The notes under the pieces are model-generated. The model worked only from the letters and a program-made list of their open reading frames with translations, had not been told where the DNA came from and did no database searches. DNA of 64,000 nt from NCBI GenBank assembly GCA_003339645.1, contig QNUV01000021.1, forward strand, positions 186,001 to 250,000, written 5' to 3'. The position numbers and the translations under genes were made by a program. How positions within the stretch are numbered: position 1 is the first letter of the stretch; each line of letters begins with the position of its first letter. The stretch comes from Microbacterium arborescens. GTDB taxonomy: Bacteria > Actinomycetota > Actinomycetes > Actinomycetales > Microbacteriaceae. Of the stretch, positions 50,455 through 59,260 are shown one piece after another.

Positions 50455-52875
50455 GTGAACAGCCCGATGCTCCCCCACCCGACGCCGCGACGCGACATCC
50501 AGGGCCTTCGGGCTCTCGCCGTCCTCGCGGTCATCGGCGCGCACGCCGTCGGCTGGCCACGCGGCGGGTTCGTCGGGGTCGACGTGTTCTTCGTCGTCTC
50601 CGGCTTCCTCATCACCGGGGCTCTGCTGCGCGAGGTGCAGCTCACGGGCGGCATCCGCCTCGCCGCCTTCGCCGGTCGGCGCGCCCGCCGCATCCTGCCT
50701 CTCGCGGTCGTCGTGCTCCTCGCCACGGCGGCGAGCGCCTTCGTCGTCTTCAATCGTCCCCGCGCCGAGCAGACGCTCGTCGACGCGCTGTGGTCGGCGG
50801 GCTTCGCCGCCAACTGGCGATTCACCGCGGTCGGCACCGACTACTTCCACGCCGACGACGCCGTCTCACCGCTCCAGCACTTCTGGTCGCTCGCGGTCGA
50901 GGAGCAGTTCTACCTCGCGTGGCCGCTGCTGCTCCTGCTGGCGGTCTCGCTTCTGCCCGCCGCCCGTCGACGCGGCGCCGCGGCGGCCGCGGCCGTGGCG
51001 ACGCTCGCGGCAGCCGTCGTCGCCACCTCGTTCGCGTGGGCGATGCTGCAAAGCGCGGATGCCGCCGTCGCGGCCTACTTCTCCACCTTCACCCGCGCGT
51101 GGGAGCTGGCGATCGGGGCGCTCATCGCCGCGATGGTGCCGCTGCTGCGCCGCATCCCGCCCGTCATCGGCGGACTCGCGTCGTGGGTCGGTGTCGGAAG
51201 CCTCGTCGTGGCGTTCGCCGTCATCGATCCCGCGGCGGGCGGGTTCCCGGCTCCGTGGGCCGCCCTGCCCGTGGTCGCCACGGCACTCGTGCTCGCGGGC
51301 GGCGTGCCCGGCGACCCGCGGCATCGGCACCTCTTCCCGCTGACGAACCCGGTGAGCGTCTTCGCGGGCGACGTGTCGTACTCGCTGTACCTCTGGCACT
51401 TCCCGGTCATCGTGTTCGCCTCCGTTCTGCTGCCCGCCCGGGAGGCCACGACGGTGCTCGTGCTCGCGATCACGGCCGTCCTCGCCGTCGCCTCGTACCA
51501 CCTCGTCGAGCGGCCCTTCCGATTCGCGCCGTACGAGCGGTCGGTCGGCGGCGAAACGACGGAAACGGCGCGCGAGGATGCCGCCGCCGCGCCGGTGCCC
51601 GCTGCGGAGCGCCCTGCGACGCCGGTTCGGGATGCCGCGCCGGCCCCGGCGCCGCGCGCGCTCAGCACCCGCCCCGCGGGCTGGACTCCCGGGACGCGCT
51701 ACTACCCGGGTATGCCCCGTCCTGACTCAGCAGACCTTGCTCCTCACGATGTGCCCGCACCGATTGCCGCGCCGGCACTCGCACACGCGACAGGGACAGG
51801 GACAGGGACAACGACGACCGCGAAACCTACGTCCGACGCATCTGCGCCCTGGGCCGCGTGGCGCGCCCGCTTCGGGCCGCCGGCGCTGCTCGCGGCATCC
51901 GGGCTCGGCATCGCCGCGCTGGCCGTCGTGCTCGTCGTTCAGAACGTGTTCGGCGGCCTCACGGCATCGCTCGTCGCCTTCCCGCCCGCGGGTGCCGCCG
52001 ACGCCGCGAGCGACGCGGCCGACGCAGACCCCGGCGACCCGATCGCCGCCCTGCAGACCGAGCTCGCCGCGGCCGCGACCGCGACGGAATGGCCCGAGCT
52101 GCATCCCTCGCTCGACGAGGTCATGACCCGGTCGTCGGCGAGCAACCCGGCGCGCGACTGCTTCTCACCCGATGTCTCGCCGACCGCCACGGGCTGCTCC
52201 ACGGGCAGCTCCGACGCCCCCGTCCACATCTATCTCGTCGGCGATTCGACCGCGATGGCCTACGCTCCGGCGTTCCGCAAGCTCGCCGACGACAGTGACG
52301 GCGGCATCCGCGTGACGACGGTCGGCCTCTACGGATGCCGTTTCACCGACGTCGCCGTGCAGAACGACGGCGCCGGCGTGATGGCGGCATGCCCGCAGCG
52401 GAAGGCCGATGTCCGCGCCATGATCCTCGCCGACGCGCCGACCCTCGTCGTGATGTCGAACGCCTACACGCTCGGGCACACCCCCGACGGGGCCGACCTG
52501 TCGGCCGATGCGCTGCTCGCCGCTCAGGAGGCCGAAGCCGACAGCTATGGGATGCCGGGTCGCATCGTCCACCTGGCGCCGCCGCCGGAGGGCGCCGATC
52601 TCGGACGCTGCTACTCTCCCGCCGCCTCGCCGTACGGCTGCGCCGCGGGCGTCTCGAGCACGTGGGGTCAGATGGAGTCGGCAGCCGAGCAGGTGGCGGC
52701 AGCGTCCGGGAATCACGCGGTGAGCTCGCTGCCGTTCGCCTGCTGGGAGCTCGTGTGCCCCGCCTTCGCGGGCGACATCCCCACGCGCTACGACCGCACG
52801 CACCTGACCGTCGCCTACGCCGAGCACATCGTGCCCGCGCTGCGCGCCGAACTCGCCGCCCGCGGGCTGCTCTAG
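50455..52875 (+). CDS. Membrane acyltransferase with C-terminal SGNH domain (OafA/YrhL type)
   Basis: 806 residues. The N-terminal acyltransferase-3 domain (about residues 10-360, some ten membrane segments) has RDIQGLRALAVLAVIGAHAVGWPRGGFVGVDVFFVVSGFLIT with the catalytic-type histidine, QHFWSLAVEEQFYLAWPLLLLL, and SYSLYLWHFPVIV. A low-complexity linker (about 370-460, including a GT-rich repeat) joins it to an extracytoplasmic SGNH domain with IYLVGDSTAMAYAPAF (GDS block) and the DRTHLT (D-x-x-H) block near the C-terminus. Such enzymes O-acetylate envelope glycans. The start is ambiguous: GTG 50455 or ATG 50467; an ATG-TGA immediately overlaps the GTG. Confidence 0.87.
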   Translation: MNSPMLPHPTPRRDIQGLRALAVLAVIGAHAVGWPRGGFVGVDVFFVVSGFLITGALLREVQLTGGIRLAAFAGRRARRILPLAVVVLLATAASAFVVFNRPRAEQTLVDALWSAGFAANWRFTAVGTDYFHADDAVSPLQHFWSLAVEEQFYLAWPLLLLLAVSLLPAARRRGAAAAAAVATLAAAVVATSFAWAMLQSADAAVAAYFSTFTRAWELAIGALIAAMVPLLRRIPPVIGGLASWVGVGSLVVAFAVIDPAAGGFPAPWAALPVVATALVLAGGVPGDPRHRHLFPLTNPVSVFAGDVSYSLYLWHFPVIVFASVLLPAREATTVLVLAITAVLAVASYHLVERPFRFAPYERSVGGETTETAREDAAAAPVPAAERPATPVRDAAPAPAPRALSTRPAGWTPGTRYYPGMPRPDSADLAPHDVPAPIAAPALAHATGTGTGTTTTAKPTSDASAPWAAWRARFGPPALLAASGLGIAALAVVLVVQNVFGGLTASLVAFPPAGAADAASDAADADPGDPIAALQTELAAAATATEWPELHPSLDEVMTRSSASNPARDCFSPDVSPTATGCSTGSSDAPVHIYLVGDSTAMAYAPAFRKLADDSDGGIRVTTVGLYGCRFTDVAVQNDGAGVMAACPQRKADVRAMILADAPTLVVMSNAYTLGHTPDGADLSADALLAAQEAEADSYGMPGRIVHLAPPPEGADLGRCYSPAASPYGCAAGVSSTWGQMESAAEQVAAASGNHAVSSLPFACWELVCPAFAGDIPTRYDRTHLTVAYAEHIVPALRAELAARGLL
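51787..51810 (+). repeat. GACAGG hexamer repeat in the acyltransferase linker
   Basis: About 3.5 tandem units of GACAGG encode T-G-T-G-T-G in the linker between the membrane and SGNH domains. Being 6-bp units, changes in number would keep the frame. Confidence 0.6.
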
Positions 52876-52882
52876 CCCGCGG
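52860..52882 (+). terminator. Hairpin overlapping the acyltransferase stop codon
   Basis: CCGCGGGCT-GCTCT-AGCCCGCGG, a perfect 9-bp stem, includes the last codons and the TAG stop (52873-52875). It may serve as the terminator in the short gap before the tRNA gene. Confidence 0.55.
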
Positions 52883-52912
52883 AGCGCGAAGCCGGGCAGG
52901 CGAAAGCGGTTA

Positions 52913-53000
52913 TGGCGGAGGGTGTGGGATTCGAACCCACGGGACATTGCTGCCCACCAGTTTTCAAGACTGGATCCTTCGGCCGCTCGGACAACCCTCC
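52913..53000 (-). tRNA. tRNA-Ser(UGA)
   Basis: Acceptor stem GGAGGGT/ACCCTCC, anticodon arm CCAGT-CTTGAAA-ACTGG (anticodon TGA), long class II variable arm (TGGGCAGCAATGTCCC), T arm GTGGGTTCGAATCCCAC, and an encoded CCA (52913-52915). It lies 48 bp downstream of the HAD gene of the serS operon on the same strand. Confidence 0.97.
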
Positions 53001-53048
53001 CAGCGGCGCGAACCGCTGAGCTTCGATCCTAGCCGCCCACGACGCCGG

Positions 53049-53990
53049 TCAGAGCGAGCGGAGGATGGCCGCGACGCCGCCCTCTTGAACCGACACGGTC
53101 GTCTCGGATGCCTCGGCCAGCAGCTCGGTCGCGCCCTGCGCCATCGCGATCGCGCGCCCGCCGCGCTCGCGCGCCCAGCGGAACATCCCGATGTCGTTGC
53201 GGCCGTCCCCCATGACGAGGACGTCGGCCGGCTCGATGTCGAGCCAGGTGCGCACCCGCTCCAGCGCCGTGGACTTGTCGACGCCCTGCGGCGCGATGTC
53301 GAGCCAGGCCGACCAGCCCACCGCGTACGACACCTTGTTCAGGCCGATGCGGTCGACGAGCTCGACGAAGTCGGAGTCGGTCTCGTCGGGAGAGACCACG
53401 ACGACGCGGCACACCTCCTGCTCCGACAGCTCCGCGAAGGCGACCTTGTCGGCGTCGTGGAGGTTCCAGTCGTGGAGCTCCTCGGTGTAGAGGCGGCGCC
53501 CGTCGGGCAGCTCGACCATGTAGCGGGCGTGCGGCAGGTGCTGACGCAGCAGGCCGAGCACCTCGCTCGGGTCGAACGTCTCGATGAAGAAGCGCTCGTA
53601 CGCGAGCACGTCGGCGAAGTCGTCGTCGATCCGCTTGAGGATCACGGCGCCGTTCGAGCACACGACGTAGTCGGGGTTCAGCGCGAGCGAGCCGAGGATG
53701 CCGTGCGTCCCCTCCCACGAGCGTCCGGTCGCGAGCATCACCTCGTGACCGGCCGCGTGCGCGTCGGCCACCGCCTCCACCACACCGGGACTGAGCGTCT
53801 CGTCCTCGAGCAGCACGGTGCCGTCGATGTCGAGCACGATCATCAGGCGCGAGGCGCCGGCGACCGCCGGCATGACCTCGGCGACGTCCTCGACGATCTC
53901 GGCCGCATCGCGCGGCGCGACGACCTCGATGCCGCCCTCGTCGGGAAGCGCGTCGGGGGCCTGCGTCATCCCGCCGTCGGCGCCGGTCAT
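53049..53990 (-). CDS. HAD-superfamily hydrolase, Cof type
   Basis: 313 residues. After a 45-residue acidic N-terminal extension, motif I is [18 protein letters not shown] (nucleophile Asp54), motif [10 protein letters not shown], and motifs [20 protein letters not shown] and [14 protein letters not shown]. The large cap between them identifies the Cof subfamily of sugar-phosphate or nucleotide phosphatases. The start overlaps the serS stop (ATGA), so the two are co-translated. Substrate unknown. Confidence 0.88.
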   Translation of the reverse strand: MTGADGGMTQAPDALPDEGGIEVVAPRDAAEIVEDVAEVMPAVAGASRLMIVLDIDGTVLLEDETLSPGVVEAVADAHAAGHEVMLATGRSWEGTHGILGSLALNPDYVVCSNGAVILKRIDDDFADVLAYERFFIETFDPSEVLGLLRQHLPHARYMVELPDGRRLYTEELHDWNLHDADKVAFAELSEQEVCRVVVVSPDETDSDFVELVDRIGLNKVSYAVGWSAWLDIAPQGVDKSTALERVRTWLDIEPADVLVMGDGRNDIGMFRWARERGGRAIAMAQGATELLAEASETTVSVQEGGVAAILRSL

Positions 53991-55252
53991 GCGATCGGCT
54001 CCGCGACCTCGAGACCGCCGAGATAAGGCCGCAGCACCTCGGGGATCACGACCGAGCCGTCCTCTCGCTGGTGGGTCTCAAGGAGCGCGACGATCCACCG
54101 GGTCGTCGCGAGCGTGCCGTTGAGGGTCGCCACCGGCTCGGTCTTGCCGCCGTCGGGACGGTGACGGATGTCGAGGCGACGCGCCTGATACGTCGTGCAG
54201 TTCGAGGTCGAGGTGAGCTCGCGGTACGCCTCCTGCGTGGGCACCCACGCCTCGATGTCGTACTTGCGCGCGGCGCTCGAGCCGAGGTCGCCGGCCGCGA
54301 CGTCGATGACGCGGTACGACAGGCCGAGGTCCTGCAGCATCCGCTCCTGCATCTCGACGAGCCGCAGGTGCTCGGCCGCCGCGTCGGCGGGCGTCGTGTA
54401 GACGAACATCTCCAGCTTGTTGAACTGGTGCACCCGGATGATGCCGCGCGTGTCCTTGCCGTACGAGCCGGCCTCGCGCCGGTAGCAGGTCGACCATCCG
54501 GCGTAGCGCTTGGCGCCGCGCTCGAGGTCGAGGATCTCGTCCATGTGGTACCCGGCGAGCGGGACCTCGCTCGTGCCGACGAGGTAGGCGTCGTCTTCCT
54601 CGAGGTGGTAGACCTCCGCCGCATGCTCGCCGAGGAACCCGGTGCCCCGCATGACCTCGGGGCGCACGAGCGTCGGCGGGATCAGCGGCGTGAACCCGGC
54701 GGCGAGCGCACGGTCGAGACCCAGCATCATGAGGGCGATCTCGAGACGCGCGCCGATACCGCTGAGGAAGTAGAACCGGCTGCCGGCGACCTTCGTGCCG
54801 CGTTCCATGTCGATCGCACCGAGCTTTTCACCGAGGGCGAGGTGGTCGAGCGGCTCGAAGTCGAACGACGGCGGCTCGCCGTGCGTGCGGAGCGTGACGA
54901 AGTCGGCCTCGCCGCCCGCGGGCACGTCGTCGATGACGATGTTCTCGATGCGGGCGAGCGCGGCGTCGGCGGCCTCCTCGGCGGCGGTGACGGCCTGCTG
55001 GGCCTGCTTGACCCGTTCGCTGAGCTGCTTGGCCTCGGCGACGAGCGCGGCCTTCTCGTCCTTCGGCGCCTGCGCGACCTTCTTGCCGTGGGCGTTCTGC
55101 TCGGCACGGAGCCGCTCGAACGTCGTGATGGCCTCGCGGCGCTCGCGATCGGCGGCGATGGCGTCATCCACGCTCTCCGACGAGTTCCCGCGCTTCACCT
55201 GCGAGAGTTTCACCAGGTCGGGCTGTTCACGGAGCAATGCGAGGTCGATCAC
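53987..55252 (-). CDS. serS: Seryl-tRNA synthetase
   Basis: 421 residues. The N-terminal coiled-coil tRNA-binding arm runs from about residue 30 to 105 ([61 protein letters not shown]). The class II catalytic core has motif 2 ([27 protein letters not shown]) and motif 3 ([36 protein letters not shown]). It charges both serine tRNAs found in this window. The GTG start at 55252 has no ribosome-binding site; TAGACT lies 6 nt upstream, so leaderless translation is likely. Confidence 0.95.
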   Translation of the reverse strand: MIDLALLREQPDLVKLSQVKRGNSSESVDDAIAADRERREAITTFERLRAEQNAHGKKVAQAPKDEKAALVAEAKQLSERVKQAQQAVTAAEEAADAALARIENIVIDDVPAGGEADFVTLRTHGEPPSFDFEPLDHLALGEKLGAIDMERGTKVAGSRFYFLSGIGARLEIALMMLGLDRALAAGFTPLIPPTLVRPEVMRGTGFLGEHAAEVYHLEEDDAYLVGTSEVPLAGYHMDEILDLERGAKRYAGWSTCYRREAGSYGKDTRGIIRVHQFNKLEMFVYTTPADAAAEHLRLVEMQERMLQDLGLSYRVIDVAAGDLGSSAARKYDIEAWVPTQEAYRELTSTSNCTTYQARRLDIRHRPDGGKTEPVATLNGTLATTRWIVALLETHQREDGSVVIPEVLRPYLGGLEVAEPIA

Positions 55253-55258
55253 GCGTCA

Positions 55259-55264
55259 AGTCTA
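55259..55264 (-). promoter_or_regulatory. Leaderless -10 of serS
   Basis: TAGACT on the minus strand, ending 6 nt before the GTG at 55252. Confidence 0.5.
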
Positions 55265-55355
55265 GGGTCGCCCGCATCCGCGCAGCCGGATCAGCGCACC
55301 CCGTACCGCCGCGGCCGTCCGGCGCAAGGGGCAATCCGCCACGGGCGGCCACCCC

Positions 55356-55361
55356 TAGGGT
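55356..55361 (+). promoter_or_regulatory. Leaderless -10 of the DAGK-family gene
   Basis: TAGGGT ends 6 nt before the ATG at 55368. No ribosome-binding site is present. Confidence 0.5.
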
Positions 55362-55367
55362 GTAGCC

Positions 55368-56558
55368 ATGGCGACCGACTCCGACGACACCTCCCCGCGG
55401 GAGCGCTCCGACGATCCCACCTCACAGACCCCCGACCCCGAACAGGCGGCGGCTCCCGACGACGTCATCCGCGAGCCCGAGGACGTCGCGCCCGACACGA
55501 CCGACGGAGAGACCGGCGAGGCACGCCGCGTGGGCCCCGAGGGCGAGACGGAGCCGATGTCGGGCGGCTCGGAGAAGCCCAATCCCAAGGCGGCCCTCGT
55601 CTACAACCCCATCAAGGTCGACGGCGACGCTCTGCGCGAGCAGGTGCTCCGCGCCGCCGAGGCCGCCGGGTGGGAGGAGCCGCTCTTCTACGAGACGACG
55701 GTCGACGACCTCGGCGACGACGTCACGCGCCAGGCGCTCGAGTCCGGCGTCAACGTCGTGCTCGTGGCGGGCGGCGACGGTACGGTCCGTGCCGTGTCGG
55801 GAGAGATGAGCGGCAGCGGCATCCCGCTCGCGATCGTCCCGAGCGGCACGGGCAACCTGCTCGCGCGCAACCTCGGTCTGCCCCTCACCGAGCCCGAGAC
55901 CATGATCGAGGCGGCCTTCAGCGGCGACCGGACCGCGATCGACGTCGGCTGGGCGCGGATCACCCGCGAGAGCGGCGAGGTCGAGAAGCACGCGTTCGTC
56001 GTCATGGGCGGCATGGGGCTCGACGCGGCCATGATCGCCAACACCAACCCGCAGCTGAAGAAATCGGTCGGCTGGGTCGCATACGTCGACGGCGCGACGC
56101 GGTCGCTCGTCAACGCCAAGCCGTTCCGCGTCGTCTATCAGCTCGACGGACACCGCATGCACGCGGCTCGTGTGCAGAGCGTGCTCTTCGCGAACTGCGG
56201 GTCGCTGCAGGCCGGCATCGCCCTCATCCCCGAGGCCTCGATCACCGACGGCCAGCTCGATGTCGTGATCATGCAGCCGAAGGGCTTCTGGGGCTGGCTG
56301 CTCGTGTGGCGCCGCGTCGCGTGGGACAACAGCTTCCTGCGGAAGTTCCGCGCCGGTCGTCGCGTGCTCGCGCTGCGGACGAAGGACAACGCGGTCGTCT
56401 ACTCGCGCGGCCGCGGCGTGGCGCTCGCCCCGCAGGAGCCGCACCCGGTGCAGCTCGACGGCGACGAGTTCGGCGAGGCGAAGCACGTGCAGACCCGCAT
56501 CGACCCGCGTGGCCTCATCGTCGCCGTGCCCGCCGGTCACACGCTGCCCGGCGACTGA
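55368..56558 (+). CDS. Diacylglycerol kinase family lipid/sphingoid kinase
   Basis: 396 residues. About 70 acidic, disordered N-terminal residues precede the DAGK catalytic domain: KAALVYNPIKVDGDALREQVLRA, the nucleotide-binding NVVLVAGGDGTVRAVSGEM (GGDGT), and SGTGNLLARNLGLPL. The second domain has FVVMGGMGLDAAM, SVLFANCGSLQAGIALIPEASITDGQLDVVIM and the C-terminal QLDGDEF. It likely phosphorylates diacylglycerol or another lipid at the membrane and recycles lipids. An extra WGWLLVWRRVAW hydrophobic helix may contact the membrane. Confidence 0.88.
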   Translation: MATDSDDTSPRERSDDPTSQTPDPEQAAAPDDVIREPEDVAPDTTDGETGEARRVGPEGETEPMSGGSEKPNPKAALVYNPIKVDGDALREQVLRAAEAAGWEEPLFYETTVDDLGDDVTRQALESGVNVVLVAGGDGTVRAVSGEMSGSGIPLAIVPSGTGNLLARNLGLPLTEPETMIEAAFSGDRTAIDVGWARITRESGEVEKHAFVVMGGMGLDAAMIANTNPQLKKSVGWVAYVDGATRSLVNAKPFRVVYQLDGHRMHAARVQSVLFANCGSLQAGIALIPEASITDGQLDVVIMQPKGFWGWLLVWRRVAWDNSFLRKFRAGRRVLALRTKDNAVVYSRGRGVALAPQEPHPVQLDGDEFGEAKHVQTRIDPRGLIVAVPAGHTLPGD

Positions 56559-56618
56559 GCCCCCGTCCGCCCCTGTCAACCGCTCGCCGTCGCCCGGGTC
56601 GCCCGACAGGATGACGGG

Positions 56619-57983
56619 ATGAGCTCGCCTTCGATCGTCTGGTTCCGCGACGACCTGCGCCTGGCCGACCACCCCGCGCTCCGCGCTGCGATCGACCGCG
56701 GCGAGCCCGTCGTCGGGCTGTACGTGCTCGACGAGGAGTCCGAGGGCATCCGACCGCTCGGCGGCGCAGCACGGTGGTGGCTGCACCACTCGCTCGCATC
56801 GCTCGCCGATGATCTGCGCGCTCGCGGGTCGCATCTCGTGCTGCGCCGCGGGGCCGCGGCATCCGTCGTCCGGTCACTCGTCGACGACATCGGAGCAGGC
56901 GCCGTCTACTGGAACCGCCGCTACGGCGGACCCGAGCGCGCGATCGACACCGAGCTGAAGGACGGCCTCCGCTCGGACAGCGTCGAGGTCGAGTCGTTCG
57001 CCGCCAACGTGCTGTTCGAGCCCTGGACGGTCAAGACCGGCAGCGGCACCCCGTTCTCGGTCTTCACCCCGTTCTGGAACGCGGCACGCAACCTGCCCGC
57101 CCCGCGCGAGCCGCTCCCCCGGCCCCGCGAGATCCCCGGCCTGCGGTCGGCACCCGCGGGCGACGACCTCGACGATTGGAAGCTGCTGCCCATCCGGCCC
57201 GACTGGGCGGGCGGTCTGCGCGAGCGCTGGCAGCCCGGCGAGGTCGCGGCGCGCGCTCGCCTCCGTGAGTTCCTCGACCACGATCTCGGCTCGTACGACG
57301 CCGCCCGCGACGAGCCGAGCGCGGGCGCGACCTCGCTGCTCTCGCCGCGCCTGCGCTGGGGCGAGCTGAGCCCGCACACCGTCTGGCACGCCGGGGTGGA
57401 GACCGGGGGCGGGACAGGCGCCCATGCGACCTCCGCCTCGCGTTTCCTCTCCGAGCTCGGCTGGCGCGAGTTCGCCTGGCACACGCTGTACCACTTCCCC
57501 GACCTGGCGACGAAGAACTGGCGAAAGGGCTTCGACGCCTTCCCCTGGCCGGCCCTCGACCCGGCGCACCTGACGGCGTGGGAGAAGGGCGAGACCGGCG
57601 TGCCGATGGTGGATGCCGGGATGCGCGAGCTCTGGCACACCGGCTACATGCACAACCGGGTGCGGATGGTCACGGCATCCTTCCTCACGAAGAACCTGCT
57701 CATCGACTGGCGACTCGGCGAGCAGTGGTTCTGGGACACCCTCGTCGACGCCGACGGCGCCAGCAACGCCTTCAACTGGCAATGGGTCGCGGGATCAGGG
57801 GCCGACGCGTCGCCCTATTTCCGTATCTTCAACCCCGAGCGGCAGGCCGAGAAGTTCGACCCGAAAGGGCTGTACATCGGGCAATGGGCGCCCGACAGCG
57901 CCGCGCGCGAGCCGATCGTCGACCTCGCCGCGACCCGCAAGGCGGCGCTGCAGGCGTACGAGGCGGTGAAGCGGGCGCGGTGA
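56619..57983 (+). CDS. phrB: Deoxyribodipyrimidine photolyase (class I CPD type)
   Basis: 454 residues. N-terminal antenna domain: SIVWFRDDLRLADHPALRAAIDRGEPVVGLYVLDEE. C-terminal FAD domain: SRFLSELGWREFAWHTLYHFPDL, GMRELWHTGYMHNRVRMVTASFLTKNLLIDWRLGEQWFWDTLVDADGASNAFNWQWVAGSGADASPYFRIFNP (about residues 325-395). These include the WxxxxxMxNxxRMxxASFLxK signature of light-dependent repair of cyclobutane dimers. The ATG 56619 is 6 nt after CAGGAT, again the leaderless spacing. Confidence 0.93.
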   Translation: MSSPSIVWFRDDLRLADHPALRAAIDRGEPVVGLYVLDEESEGIRPLGGAARWWLHHSLASLADDLRARGSHLVLRRGAAASVVRSLVDDIGAGAVYWNRRYGGPERAIDTELKDGLRSDSVEVESFAANVLFEPWTVKTGSGTPFSVFTPFWNAARNLPAPREPLPRPREIPGLRSAPAGDDLDDWKLLPIRPDWAGGLRERWQPGEVAARARLREFLDHDLGSYDAARDEPSAGATSLLSPRLRWGELSPHTVWHAGVETGGGTGAHATSASRFLSELGWREFAWHTLYHFPDLATKNWRKGFDAFPWPALDPAHLTAWEKGETGVPMVDAGMRELWHTGYMHNRVRMVTASFLTKNLLIDWRLGEQWFWDTLVDADGASNAFNWQWVAGSGADASPYFRIFNPERQAEKFDPKGLYIGQWAPDSAAREPIVDLAATRKAALQAYEAVKRAR

Positions 57984-58031
57984 CGCGGGCTCGGGAATGC
58001 CGGCGGAGGCCGCACGGTTGACAGAGGGGAT

Positions 58032-59078
58032 ATGAATGATGCATCCCGCCCCGCCCTGTCCGTGCTCGACCTCGTGCCCGTGCGCACGGGACAGACCAGC
58101 GCGCAGGCGATCGCGGCGTCGCTGACCGTCGCGCAGCGGGCGGACGAGCTCGGCTACCGCCGCTACTGGTTCGCCGAGCACCACAACATGCCGGCCGTCG
58201 CCTCGACGACCCCGCCGGTGCTCATCGCCGCCGCGGCAGCACGCACCTCCCGCATCCGGGTGGGCTCCGGCGGCGTCATGCTCCCCAACCACTCGCCCCT
58301 CGTCGTCGCCGAGCAGTTCGCGGCGCTCGAGGCGATCGCTCCCGGACGCGTCGACCTCGGGATCGGCCGCGCGCCGGGCAGCGATCCTGTCATCACCCAG
58401 CTGCTGCGTCAGTCGGGCACGACGAGCGACGTCGACCGGTTCCCCGACAACGTCCGCGACATCCTGGCCCTCGTGACCGGCGACGGCGCGACGGTGCGGT
58501 TCACGTCGGGCGGGACGTACGACGTCCACGCGACGCCCGCCGCCACGACGACCCCCGACGTCTGGCTGCTCGGATCGAGCGACTACTCGGCGCAGCTCGC
58601 CGCCGCCCTCGGCCTGCCCTACGTCTTCGCGAACCACTTCTCGGGCGAGGGCCTCGACCGCGCGCTGGGGCTCTACCGCGACCAGTTCCGGCCGTCCGAG
58701 ACCCTCGACGCACCGCGGACGTTCCTCACGGCGAATGCCGTCGTCGCCGACAGCGAGGCCGAGGCCGAAGCCCTCATGCTCCCGCAGGCCCGCATGATGG
58801 CACGCCTGCGTGGGAACCGACCGCTCATCGCGCTCGAGACCGTCGAGGAGGCCGCGGCCGCCGAGGCCTCGGACCACCTCGCCGCGCCCCTGCTCGACGC
58901 GCTCCGCTCGCGCTGGTTCGTCGGCACCGGCCCCGAGGCCCAGGCCGCCCTCGCCGCGTTCGCCGCGCAGCACGGCGTCGACGAGGTCATGGTCTCGCCG
59001 GTGTCGGCCGCGCACGACGGCGAGCAGCCGGATGCCGCTCCCGCCCGCATCCGCACCCTGGAGCTCCTGGCCGCCTGA
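58032..59078 (+). CDS. LLM-class flavin-dependent oxidoreductase
   Basis: 348 residues, bacterial luciferase-like TIM barrel: SVLDLVPVRTGQTSAQAIAASLTVAQRADELGYRRYWFAEHHNMPAVASTTPPVLIAAAAARTSRIRVGSGGVMLPNHSPLVVAEQFAALEAIAPGRVDLGIGRAPGSD. This is the FMN-dependent group (YhbW-type, with AEHHNMP), distinct from the NtaA-type enzyme at 2600-3925. The C-terminus includes VSPVSAAHD. Substrate unknown. GAGGGG lies 4 nt before the ATG. Confidence 0.87.
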   Translation: MNDASRPALSVLDLVPVRTGQTSAQAIAASLTVAQRADELGYRRYWFAEHHNMPAVASTTPPVLIAAAAARTSRIRVGSGGVMLPNHSPLVVAEQFAALEAIAPGRVDLGIGRAPGSDPVITQLLRQSGTTSDVDRFPDNVRDILALVTGDGATVRFTSGGTYDVHATPAATTTPDVWLLGSSDYSAQLAAALGLPYVFANHFSGEGLDRALGLYRDQFRPSETLDAPRTFLTANAVVADSEAEAEALMLPQARMMARLRGNRPLIALETVEEAAAAEASDHLAAPLLDALRSRWFVGTGPEAQAALAAFAAQHGVDEVMVSPVSAAHDGEQPDAAPARIRTLELLAA

Positions 59079-59118
59079 CCCCGCCCGGTCCCGGCGCCGC
59101 CCGGGCCGCCCCCGGCCG

Positions 59119-59229
59119 GTCGACGCGCCACGAACTGCGGGTCCGGCCTCCTCGGCATCCTCACTCCGTCGACTCGCCGCAAACGGCGGATCCGGGGGGC
59201 CCGACATCCGCGTTGTGTGGCGACTCGAC
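59119..59229. repeat. Three-copy 28-bp intergenic repeat
   Basis: Copy 1 (59119-59146, +) and copy 2 (59168-59195, +) share the frame GTCGACnCGCCnCnAAC then nGCGGnTCCGG, with 5 mismatches in 28. Copy 3 is inverted (59201-59229) and starts GTCGAGTCGCC. It is close to the others over the first 24 bases. Copies 2 and 3 face each other with a 5-bp gap, so together they can form a long hairpin between the convergent LLM oxidoreductase and pheA genes. Confidence 0.75.
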
Positions 59230-59260
59230 GGAACGGGAGGGGCGAGGGAAGCCGGGCGGG

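Noticed and set aside
51787-51810. A CRISPR-like repeat array
   Set aside because: Units are only 6 bp with no spacers, and they encode a Thr/Gly linker inside an open gene. No cas gene is present.
54071-56614. An 847-codon plus-strand open frame over serS and the DAGK gene
   Set aside because: It is antisense to serS and then frame-shifted relative to the DAGK gene. It has Arg/Gly/Asp-rich shadow composition and no domain.
59119-59229. CRISPR or attachment site
   Set aside because: Copies are in both orientations with unequal, short gaps, and there is no integrase or cas gene; a REP-like element fits better.
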